From Acidobacteriaceae bacterium (GTDB taxonomy: Bacteria > Acidobacteriota > Terriglobia > Terriglobales > Acidobacteriaceae), in contig JASHVU010000127.1 in assembly GCA_030044455.1 (NCBI GenBank), positions 1-8,934 of the forward strand: 8,934 nucleotides of DNA. The letters are read 5' to 3'. Shown here one piece after another: positions 1 to 5,430 of this stretch; the stretch's first letter is position 1, and each line of letters opens with the position of its first letter. The notes below the pieces were generated by a model. It was not told the DNA's origin, did not search any database, and was given only the letters and a program-made list of their open reading frames with translations. A program made the position numbers and the translations under genes.

Positions 1-90
1 CCCGCCCAAGGCGTCAAATAAGGTGGTGGTATACTTGAGCTGACGACGGCCTTGCGCGGTTTCCTGAGGTGGTCTTCCAGATTTCCGTTA

Positions 91-122
91 CCTTGCCGGA
101 ACCGAGGCAAGGTTAATTTTTT
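91..122 (+). terminator. Intrinsic terminator of an upstream unit
   Basis: CCTTGCC (91-97) pairs perfectly with GGCAAGG (106-112) across an 8-nt loop, and is followed by TTAATTTTTT (113-122). The stem can extend by three more pairs through a one-base bulge. The U-tract is only on the plus-strand side, so it ends transcription entering from the left. No gene could be supported in 1-90, although an in-frame TAA at 19-21 could be the tail of one. The position shows that the S41 gene needs its own promoter between about 123 and 224. Confidence 0.75.
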
Positions 123-224
123 CTTCGGCCTGGCGTTCGTTCCGTGCCGGCTGAAGCGGAAACCCGGGCGAACCGGCAAGACGGGCGGTCAACTGTGCCT
201 GCCGTCCGGAGGTTGGATTTGCGT

Positions 225-1880
225 ATGAGCCCTCGCGCGCGCCGCGCTCTCTTCACAGTCGTTCTCTTCTTTGCCGTGTGTGCGGTCGTGGGCACACTTT
301 TGCAGCGCCGCGTGGGCGCTCAATCCGCAGAAGACGAGAGCCAGCTTCGCGACAGCCTCAAGGCCTTCACCAACGTCTACGCCCTGGTGGAGCAGAATTA
401 CGCCGAGCCCATTGCCGGCGACCGCGCCGATGACGTTATCTACGATGGCGCCATCCCCGGCATGCTCCAGACCCTCGATCCCCACTCGCACTTCTACGAC
501 CCCAAGGCCTACGCCAGGCTGCGTGAAGATCAGCGCGGCCACTACTACGGCGTCGGCATGGTCATTCAGCAACAGCGCGACGAACAGTCGGGGCGCGACC
601 ATGTCTACGTTATTACTCCCTACGAGAACACGCCGTCTTTCCGCGCCGGCATTCACCCCGGCGACATCATCGTGGCAATTGACGGCAAGAGCACCGACGG
701 CTGGTCAAGCGACCAGGTAGCAAAGGCGCTCAAAGGGCCCAAGGGGACCCACGTTCAAGTCACCATGATGCGCTACGGGCAGGCCAAACCGCTGGTCTTC
801 GACCTCGTCCGCGATGAGATTCCTCATCCCTCCGTCGATCTCGCGTACGAAATTCGCCCCGGCGTCGGCTACATCCATCTCACCCAGTTCCAGGAAACCA
901 CCGGCCAGGAAATGGAAGACGCCATCAACAGCTTCGGCAATCTGAAAGGTCTGGTGTTTGACCTGCGCGAAAACCCGGGCGGCCTGCTGAGCCAGGCTGT
1001 AGATGTCTGCGACCATCTGCTCACCAAGGGCCAGACCATCGTTTCGCAGCGCGGCCGAGCCTATCCTGACCAGAACTACACGGCAACCCACGGCAACGGC
1101 GGCAAGACATTTCCAATCGTCGTGCTGGTCAATCGCGACACCGCATCGGCCGCCGAAATCGTCTCCGGTGCGCTTCAGGATCACGATCGCGCCCTGATTG
1201 TCGGCGAGACCACCTTCGGCAAAGGACTGGTGCAGACCGTTTACAACCTCAGCGAGAACAGCGGCCTGGCCCTGACCACCTATCACTACTACACGCCCTC
1301 GGGCCGGCTGATCCAGCGCAACTACGCGGGCGTTTCGCTCTACGACTATTACAATCACGCCGGCGCCTTGCCTGCCGATTCAAGCAACCGCGAGGTCAAG
1401 CTCACCGATTCCGGCCGAACCGTCTACGGCGGCGGCGGCATCACACCCGACGAGAAGATCGAGAGCCCGGAGCCTAACAGCTTCCAGAAAGATCTGATGT
1501 ACCACAACGTCTTCTTCCGCTTCGCGCCGGTTTATGTCTCCGATCACGCAGTGGACAAGAACTTCCAGGTTGACGATGCGGTGCTGGGCGACTTCAAGCG
1601 GTTCCTCACCAGCGAGAGCATCGAGTGGAGCGACAACGACATGAACGGCGTGCAGGACTGGCTCAAGACCCGCATCAAGCAGGACATCGAGACCATTCAA
1701 TTCGGGCAACTGCAGGGCCTCCGCATTCTGGCCGACTGGGACCCCATGATTCAGAAGGCCATCACCTATCTGCCCCAGGCAGAAGCCCTCGAAACCACCG
1801 CCCACAAAGTTGAAGCCGAAAAGGCTGAGGCGCGGATGAACTCGAACTCCGGCACCGCCGCTTCGACAACGCCGCAGTAG
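225..1880 (+). CDS. S41 family carboxyl-terminal processing peptidase with PDZ domain
   Basis: This is a 551-aa membrane-anchored serine protease of the CtpA/Prc/TSP group, which cleaves C-terminal tails of envelope proteins. Residues 8-26 form an N-terminal membrane segment, with the rest predicted periplasmic. A PDZ domain spans about 108-193 (FRAGIHPGDIIVAIDG loop), followed by the S41 core with DLRENPGG and the TASAAE motif. The Ser308-Lys333 dyad (TASAAE / FGKG) has the 25-residue spacing usual for the family. About 150 residues after the core form a C-terminal extension ending in an Ala/Glu/Lys-rich, low-complexity tail. ATG 225 was chosen because GGAGG lies at 208-212 and the residue 2-7 Arg-rich stretch directly precedes the helix. 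GTG at 144 (27 residues longer) or GTG 195 are in frame, but 144 is only 21 nt after the upstream terminator. No cognate substrate or adaptor gene is adjacent. The family call is secure; the start is less so. Confidence 0.93.
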   Translation: MSPRARRALFTVVLFFAVCAVVGTLLQRRVGAQSAEDESQLRDSLKAFTNVYALVEQNYAEPIAGDRADDVIYDGAIPGMLQTLDPHSHFYDPKAYARLREDQRGHYYGVGMVIQQQRDEQSGRDHVYVITPYENTPSFRAGIHPGDIIVAIDGKSTDGWSSDQVAKALKGPKGTHVQVTMMRYGQAKPLVFDLVRDEIPHPSVDLAYEIRPGVGYIHLTQFQETTGQEMEDAINSFGNLKGLVFDLRENPGGLLSQAVDVCDHLLTKGQTIVSQRGRAYPDQNYTATHGNGGKTFPIVVLVNRDTASAAEIVSGALQDHDRALIVGETTFGKGLVQTVYNLSENSGLALTTYHYYTPSGRLIQRNYAGVSLYDYYNHAGALPADSSNREVKLTDSGRTVYGGGGITPDEKIESPEPNSFQKDLMYHNVFFRFAPVYVSDHAVDKNFQVDDAVLGDFKRFLTSESIEWSDNDMNGVQDWLKTRIKQDIETIQFGQLQGLRILADWDPMIQKAITYLPQAEALETTAHKVEAEKAEARMNSNSGTAASTTPQ

Positions 1881-1903
1881 GCCGCGCATCGCTTCACCAA
1901 AGT

Positions 1904-1933
1904 CAAAGGCCATCCCGAATGGGATGGCCTTTG
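1904..1933. terminator. Strong hairpin terminator after the S41 gene
   Basis: A 13-bp perfect stem pairs CAAAGGCCATCCC (1904-1916) with GGGATGGCCTTTG (1921-1933) around a GAAT loop, 24 nt after the S41 stop codon. A- and T-rich stem ends give a symmetrical shape usable from either strand, but no separate U-tract follows (TGCATTTGC), so termination efficiency is uncertain. Confidence 0.65.
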
Positions 1934-1984
1934 TGCATTTGCTCTCGATTCGGAAAATGTTCGATTCCCCACGAAAGCTTGTGA

Positions 1985-1997
1985 GACAATCACGGCC
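1985..1997 (+). promoter_or_regulatory. Candidate leaderless promoter of the 391-aa gene
   Basis: A -10-like GACAAT (1985-1990) is followed by a 7-nt spacer CACGGCC directly before the ATG at 1998, placing a predicted transcription start at or next to the A of the ATG. No Shine-Dalgarno sequence precedes the ATG. Fifteen of the 16 bases from ACAAT through ATGG match the trpB2 start on the other strand. The first base of the box is G rather than T, and no clear -35 was found. Confidence 0.4.
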
Positions 1998-3173
1998 ATG
2001 GATTTGAAAGACGAACGCGACAACCTCGTTCAAAACGTCATCTGGGCAATCCTTACCGCCCTCGGAGCCGCTGCCCTACCCTTGTTGGAGGCCCACTGGC
2101 GTGCCTGGTCTGAGCCGACTCTTTTCGCCTTCCTCGGGGCCACTTGGGTCGCGGTCGTCTACACCACCCTCACGGGGAAACGCCCCTTTTCGGGACCGGG
2201 AACCACTCCCAAGAATCTCGAAGGCAGGGTCAAGGCCTGGCTCGATAAGTACCGGCTGGGTCAGAGATCCGACCCCGACGATTCGGTCCGTTTTCGCGTT
2301 ATTGTCAGCCTTCCCAGCGGGGGGCAAATCGCGCTGAGCCAACCCAAAGAAGATGAGCACCATTTTGTCTGCCAATCCCGCATTATCCTCACGAAGGACT
2401 TCCAAAACGCAATCGCCGCCATGAGCGATTCACAAAGAGAGCGGACTCAGCAGGAGATCACCCTGGAGCTGGCTCGAGCCAAGATCACCTTCAGATACGA
2501 ACTCCAGCCGGCTTTCTTGATCGATCTTTTCCAAACGGTTCCCGTCAATCCCAGCCTCACCGAAGAAGTCTTCACTCAGGTGATCGACACCATGGACTTC
2601 GCCCTCAATCTCGGGAGTGCAGCGACTGCCCTGGCCATTACGCGGAATTCGCAGTCGCAACCCAAGATCACACCCGAAAGCATCGGAACCGACCTCAAAC
2701 AATGGCTCGACGATTTTGGCTTTGGCCTCAAGTCCGTGCGCGACGAATCCTCGTACTTCAACATTCAGGTGACTTTCCCGAACGGCCACCATGTGACAAT
2801 TCTTCGCCAGAAGGACCGGGACCGCTATCTCACCTTTGTGTGCGTGCTCACGGTTGAAGACGAGCTTCAGAAAGCCCTGGCCTCCATGACGCTCGAGTCC
2901 CTGGGCCGGACCATCCTGGAAATCAAACTGGAACTAAGCCGCGCGAAGATCGCTTTCGATATGAAGCTCAAACCATCCTTCGAAGTCACCATTTCCAGGC
3001 GGGTCCTGATCACCCCCACCCTCACATCTGACAGCTTCATTGAAATCGTGAACGAGATGGATCTCGCCAACAGCCTGGCTCTCACTGCCATGACTCTGGC
3101 TATCGACCGCAACTCTGCTCCCTCAACCTCTGATTCGCTGGCCGCCACCACGGGCGCAACCGCAACATCCTGA
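1998..3173 (+). CDS. Membrane-anchored protein with two tandem DUF2299-like domains
   Basis: This 391-aa protein has no assigned function. Two hydrophobic segments (about 13-30 and 42-58) form an N-terminal hairpin anchor. Two homologous domains follow at about 72-218 and 227-373. They align without gaps at a constant offset of 155 residues: W81/W236, PSG106-108/PNG261-263, LELARAKITF 156-165/LELSRAKIAF 311-320, MD199/MD354 and RNS216-218/RNS371-373. The pattern (an initial W-containing helix, several strands, a central LEL helix, strands, then a long final helix) recalls DUF2299 and, more loosely, CesT/YbjN-type chaperone folds; that link comes from memory and is inferred. The tail (374-391) is Ser/Thr/Ala-rich. 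The protein lacks a signal peptidase site, so the soluble domains are probably cytoplasmic. It follows the S41 terminator, appears monocistronic, and converges on trpB2 with a 29-bp gap. Confidence 0.8.
   Translation: MDLKDERDNLVQNVIWAILTALGAAALPLLEAHWRAWSEPTLFAFLGATWVAVVYTTLTGKRPFSGPGTTPKNLEGRVKAWLDKYRLGQRSDPDDSVRFRVIVSLPSGGQIALSQPKEDEHHFVCQSRIILTKDFQNAIAAMSDSQRERTQQEITLELARAKITFRYELQPAFLIDLFQTVPVNPSLTEEVFTQVIDTMDFALNLGSAATALAITRNSQSQPKITPESIGTDLKQWLDDFGFGLKSVRDESSYFNIQVTFPNGHHVTILRQKDRDRYLTFVCVLTVEDELQKALASMTLESLGRTILEIKLELSRAKIAFDMKLKPSFEVTISRRVLITPTLTSDSFIEIVNEMDLANSLALTAMTLAIDRNSAPSTSDSLAATTGATATS
2211..3116 (+). repeat. Internal tandem duplication encoding two ~147-aa domains
   Basis: Codons 72-218 and 227-373 of the 391-aa gene encode homologous domains in constant register (465 nt offset). 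The strongest matches are the LEL[AS]RAKI[TA]F helix and the final helix ending in A-I-x-RNS. Many positions elsewhere differ, so the duplication is old rather than a recent copy. Confidence 0.8.
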
Positions 3174-3202
3174 TTTTCCTTACTTCGCCTTCACTCCCTG
3201 CT

Positions 3203-4561
3203 TCACCCCACGCTCGGCAGCCCGGCCAGCGCCAAGGCAATCTCCCCGGCAGGATACTCGTAGTTCTCAAGCATTCCTGCGTGGTACGCGATGTACGATT
3301 GCATGTCGAAATGGCCGTGGCCGCTCAGGTTGAAGAGGATCGTGCGCTTGATGCCTTCCTGCCTGGCGAAGAGCGCCTGGCGAATGGCCTCGGCCACCGC
3401 GTGGTTGGATTCCGGCGCGGGCACAATTCCTTCGGCTCGCGCAAACTCGACGCCCGCGGCGAAGGCATCCAGTTGCTGCACGCTTACCGCCTCAGCCAGT
3501 CCCAGGTCGACCACATGCGAAACCAGCGGAGCCATCCCGTGGTAGCGAAGCCCTCCGGCATGAATCCCGGGCGGAACAAACGTCGAACCCAGCGTGTGCA
3601 TTTTCACCAGCGGCGTCAGGTGTACCGTGTCGCCAAAGTCGTAGGTGAACCTGCCCCTGGTCATGCTCGGACAAGCCGCAGGTTCAACTGCAATCACGCG
3701 TGCCTGGCTGCGGCCTTTTAGCTTGAGCCCGATGAACGGCATCGCCAACCCGGCAAAGTTCGAGCCCCCGCCCGCGCAGCCGATAATCACGTCGGGATCT
3801 TCGCCGGCCATCGCCATCTGTTCAATTGCTTCCTGCCCGATCACCGTCTGGTGCAGCAGCACATGATTCAGGACGCTTCCTAATGCGTACTTCGTCTGCC
3901 CATCTTTCGCAGCCACTTCGACCGCCTCAGAAATTGCAATCCCCAGCGACCCGGGCGAGTCGGGATGCACGGCGAGGATCGCGCGGCCCGAATCGGTCTC
4001 GTTGCTCGGGCTGGCAGTAACGCTCGCGCCAAACACTTCCATCAGCGCGCGCCGATACGGCTTCTGGTCGTAGCTCACGCGCACCATGTACACCTTGCAC
4101 TCGAGGCCGAAAAACGCGCAAGCCATTGCGAGCGCCGATCCCCACTGCCCAGCGCCCGTCTCCGTTGAAAGCCGCCTGGTGCCGTCCTGCTTGTTGTAGT
4201 AAGCCTGCGCCACCGCCGTGTTCAGCTTGTGCGAGCCGGCGGGGCTCTGCCCCTCGTACTTGTAGTAGATGTGCGCCGGCGTATCGAGAGCCTTTTCGAG
4301 GCGCCGCGCCCTCATCATCGGCGAGGGCCGCCACTGCGCGTATATCTGCCGCACCGCTTCGGGAATCTCGATCTCCGGCTCCGCGCTCACTTCCTGCATG
4401 ATCAGGCTCATCGGGAACAGCGGTGCAAGATCGTCGGGCCCCAACGGCTTCAGCGTCCCCGGATGCAACGGCGGCGCGAGCGGCGCGGGAAGCGCAGGCA
4501 AAATGTTCGACCAGGTGCGTGGAATGCGGCTTTGCGGCAGGTTGTACTGGATGGTTTCCAT
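3203..4561 (-). CDS. trpB2: TrpB2-type tryptophan synthase beta-like enzyme (PLP-dependent)
   Basis: This 452-aa fold-type II PLP enzyme makes tryptophan from indole and L-serine or a related donor. It belongs to the TrpB-like (TrpB2) branch, shown by the long N-terminal region with the [18 protein letters not shown] motif (13-26) and the length of about 450 residues versus about 400 for TrpB1. The PLP Schiff-base lysine is K112 in GSHKLNTA, the catalytic acid is E134 in [10 protein letters not shown], and the phosphate loop is GCAGGGSNF (261-269). The LSGHGHFD motif near the C-terminus replaces the usual CSGRGDKD. No trpA or other trp gene is present, as often seen for TrpB2, so it may act alone, salvaging indole or using O-phosphoserine; the substrate cannot be read from the sequence. 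The ATG at 4561 has no ribosome binding site but sits 7 nt behind a -10-like box. An 8+8 bp palindrome overlaps that box. Confidence 0.93.
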   Translation of the reverse strand: METIQYNLPQSRIPRTWSNILPALPAPLAPPLHPGTLKPLGPDDLAPLFPMSLIMQEVSAEPEIEIPEAVRQIYAQWRPSPMMRARRLEKALDTPAHIYYKYEGQSPAGSHKLNTAVAQAYYNKQDGTRRLSTETGAGQWGSALAMACAFFGLECKVYMVRVSYDQKPYRRALMEVFGASVTASPSNETDSGRAILAVHPDSPGSLGIAISEAVEVAAKDGQTKYALGSVLNHVLLHQTVIGQEAIEQMAMAGEDPDVIIGCAGGGSNFAGLAMPFIGLKLKGRSQARVIAVEPAACPSMTRGRFTYDFGDTVHLTPLVKMHTLGSTFVPPGIHAGGLRYHGMAPLVSHVVDLGLAEAVSVQQLDAFAAGVEFARAEGIVPAPESNHAVAEAIRQALFARQEGIKRTILFNLSGHGHFDMQSYIAYHAGMLENYEYPAGEIALALAGLPSVG

Positions 4562-4564
4562 GGC
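4541..4564. repeat. 24-bp direct repeat, copy A (true trpB2 start)
   Basis: These 24 bases contain the trpB2 ATG and its first seven codons (METIQYN on the minus strand) plus three bases upstream. They are identical to 5161-5184, 620 bp away in the same orientation. Weaker similarity continues through the promoter side. Because METIQYN runs on into a family-typical TrpB2 N-terminus here, this is taken as the original copy. Confidence 0.95.
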
Positions 4565-4574
4565 CGTAATTGTA
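4562..4574 (-). promoter_or_regulatory. Candidate leaderless promoter of trpB2
   Basis: On the minus strand TACAAT (4569-4574) matches the -10 consensus in five of six positions. It is separated from the ATG by the 7-nt spacer TACGGCC, which would put the transcript start at the initiation codon. No Shine-Dalgarno sequence is present. The -35 region is poor, which would be compatible with an activator. Confidence 0.5.
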
Positions 4575-4588
4575 CAGTGGGTACAATT
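4568..4588. promoter_or_regulatory. Palindromic operator candidate over the trpB2 -10 box
   Basis: AATTGTAC (4568-4575) and GTACAATT (4581-4588) form a perfect 8+8 bp inverted repeat with a 5-nt spacer. One arm contains the predicted -10 box of trpB2, so a bound dimeric repressor would block RNA polymerase. The binding protein is unknown and no regulator gene lies in the window. Copy B of the start region lacks the second arm. Confidence 0.5.
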
Positions 4589-4600
4589 TGCCGCGCATGT

Positions 4601-4627
4601 GCGCTCAGCTGCTTTCCGCAGCAGCGC
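4601..4627. terminator. Bulged hairpin between the DUF2442 gene and trpB2
   Basis: GCGCT-CA-GCTGC (4601-4612) pairs with GCAGC-AGCGC (4618-4627) around a TTTCC loop, giving a 10-bp GC-rich stem with a 2-nt bulge. It lies 16-42 nt after the DUF2442 stop on the minus strand. There is no U-tract, so it may be a weak terminator or an mRNA-stabilising end. Confidence 0.4.
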
Positions 4628-4642
4628 AAGCCACGACAGGGT

Positions 4643-4900
4643 TCAGGCCGCGAACGTTTTGTTTCCGGTGCTCAGGTCGCCAAGCCCTGCTAGCAGCCCG
4701 GCAATAGAAATGTCTTCATCAAGCTCCGGCCAATGCAAACCGCGGCTGCTCACCCTCACGCTCTGGCGCTGCTCCTCGGTGCTGCGCAGCAGGCGCGGAA
4801 ACCAAGCCAGGGGAACCCCGATTGTCCGCCCGTCGCTCAGGTCCACCCACATGCTGTCCGAATCGAATCGGACACTCTTTGCGCTAACCGAAATACTCAT
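4643..4900 (-). CDS. DUF2442 domain protein
   Basis: This 85-aa protein is typical of short DUF2442 proteins: VDLSDGRTIGVPLAWFPRLL (about 22-41), a TEEQR helix and the diagnostic HWPELDEDISIAGLLAG (about 59-75). It has no catalytic motif, signal peptide or membrane segment. The family has no established biochemical function. DUF2442 and DUF4160 genes often occur next to each other, and such small pairs have been suspected of being toxin-antitoxin-like, which is unproven here. ATG 4900 was chosen because GAGAGGG lies 6 nt upstream; the frame is open further up to 5209, but only because it overlies the DUF4160 gene. It overlaps the DUF4160 gene by 17 bp, implying translational coupling. It ends 81 nt before the trpB2 ATG in the same direction. 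Confidence 0.87.
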   Translation of the reverse strand: MSISVSAKSVRFDSDSMWVDLSDGRTIGVPLAWFPRLLRSTEEQRQSVRVSSRGLHWPELDEDISIAGLLAGLGDLSTGNKTFAA

Positions 4901-5126
4901 TCCAAGCCCTCTCGATTCGATCCCGATTCGCTGCAACAATTCCCGCCAGTTCTCGAAGCGTGCGTGCGTTGTAACCATCATTGTAGGCCACTTGAACTTC
5001 AGGTCGCAGCCAGAATTTTGCCTCTGACTCGTCTTTCTCAACATGAATATGTACCGGCTCACGAGGCGATCCTTCGTTCGAATAGAAGAAGAACCGAAAG
5101 CCGCGCTCATAAAAGACAGTGGGCAT
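4884..5126 (-). CDS. DUF4160 domain protein
   Basis: This 80-aa protein is a full-length DUF4160 member. Family hallmarks are visible in order: MPTVF start, GFRFFFYSNEG (9-19), EPVHIHVEKDESEAKFWL (23-40), a NDGYNARTLREL segment (49-60) and NRDRIERAWNEYFG at the C-terminus. The HIHVE stretch is the best conserved part. No activity is established for the family. AGAGGA lies 7 nt before the ATG, giving a good ribosome binding site. It is the first gene of a two-gene unit with the DUF2442 protein. A displaced copy of the trpB2 promoter and start lies 35-67 nt upstream and could drive it. The pair resembles a small toxin-antitoxin-like cassette by size, overlap and order; that role is inference. 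Confidence 0.9.
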   Translation of the reverse strand: MPTVFYERGFRFFFYSNEGSPREPVHIHVEKDESEAKFWLRPEVQVAYNDGYNARTLRELAGIVAANRDRIERAWNEYFG

Positions 5127-5181
5127 CTGGTTGTCCTCTCAAACCGTGACCTCGCTGATCGTTGTACTGGATGGTTTCCAT
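5107..5181 (-). other. Displaced trpB2 start: 24-codon leader ORF
   Basis: An ATG at 5181 opens with METIQYN, identical at the nucleotide level to the trpB2 start. It then diverges (DQRGHG...) and stops at TGA 5107-5109 after 24 codons, overlapping the first codons of the DUF4160 gene in another frame. Upstream, TAGAAT (5188-5193) lies 6 nt before the ATG, resembling the trpB2 promoter. It could be a translated leader coupled to DUF4160, or only a fossil of the duplication. Confidence 0.45.
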
Positions 5182-5184
5182 GGC
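5161..5184. repeat. 24-bp direct repeat, copy B (displaced)
   Basis: This is identical to 4541-4564 in the same orientation. On the promoter side the similarity continues for about 15 further bases (ACTGTAnAAT plus a GCC-ending spacer, minus strand), with substitutions and a 1-nt indel. On the other side it ends abruptly after AAC, the seventh codon. The two copies bracket the DUF4160-DUF2442 pair exactly. Confidence 0.95.
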
Positions 5185-5307
5185 AGCATTCTACAGTCGG
5201 CGCAGCCATCCCTGCCCGCCCCCTTTCGCCGCAAACACCTGCGCCTTGATGAATCAGAGGCCCGAATGCAGAGCCCGAAGATACGCTGGAACGAATTCAG
5301 ACACAAT

Positions 5308-5377
5308 AATGAATAGGGCTTCATTGAAATTCAGCCTCCCGCGGGGGAGGCTTCCCGGATGCGCATCTTTAATGCGC
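5308..5377. repeat. Cluster of three inverted repeats upstream of the 225-aa gene
   Basis: Three perfect inverted repeats follow one another. AATGAA/TTCATT spans 5308-5325 with a 6-nt spacer. AGCCTCCC/GGGAGGCT spans 5333-5352 with a GCGG loop. GCGCAT/ATGCGC spans 5361-5377 with a 5-nt loop. The middle one is the strongest hairpin. None has a U-tract on the plus strand, so they are unlikely to be simple terminators. They fill the shared upstream region of the divergent DUF4160 pair and the 225-aa gene. Confidence 0.55.
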
Positions 5378-5387
5378 GAAGTATCTT

Positions 5388-5411
5388 CCGGAGATATAAT
5401 CGATCTCCCGG
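5388..5411 (+). promoter_or_regulatory. Consensus -10 box inside an operator-like palindrome
   Basis: TATAAT (5395-5400) is a perfect -10 sequence. It lies within an inverted repeat, GGAGAT (5390-5395) with ATCTCC (5403-5408), which extends to 8 bp with one bulge. The predicted transcript start near 5407 would leave a 24-nt leader carrying the ribosome binding site for ATG 5431. No good -35 is visible at 16-18 bp, suggesting activation or weak basal use. Confidence 0.5.
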
Positions 5412-5430
5412 GAATCGCAGGACGGAAGAA

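Noticed and set aside
144..224. Longer start (GTG 144) for the S41 peptidase
   Set aside because: It has no clear ribosome binding site, lies 21 nt after an intrinsic terminator, and would place 27 unremarkable residues before a normal N-terminal anchor. It is kept as an alternative only.
705..1358. 217-codon open frame on the minus strand inside the S41 gene
   Set aside because: It lies antisense to a clearly identified gene core, and its translation has no recognisable motif. It is a by-product of GC-rich codon use.
3203..4561. trp operon membership of trpB2
   Set aside because: No trpA, trpC, trpF or other tryptophan pathway gene is adjacent. The neighbours are unrelated small DUF genes and a convergent gene.
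3927..4598. 223-codon minus-strand frame overlapping trpB2
   Set aside because: It reads the N-terminal half of trpB2 in another frame on the same strand, and its Arg/Ala-rich translation is typical of a shadow frame.
4541..5184. Insertion sequence with target-site duplication
   Set aside because: No transposase, terminal inverted repeats or integrase is present between the repeats. The 24-bp repeat plus diverged promoter similarity fits duplication better than a transposition scar.
4643..5209. Single 188-aa protein covering the DUF2442 frame and upstream sequence
   Set aside because: Residues before the DUF2442 start only overlie the DUF4160 gene in another frame. A good ribosome site precedes ATG 4900.
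5359..5430. 24-residue N-terminal extension of the 225-aa protein from ATG 5359
   Set aside because: The stretch contains a hairpin, a consensus TATAAT and a palindrome, and lacks a ribosome site. ATG 5431 has GGACGG upstream.
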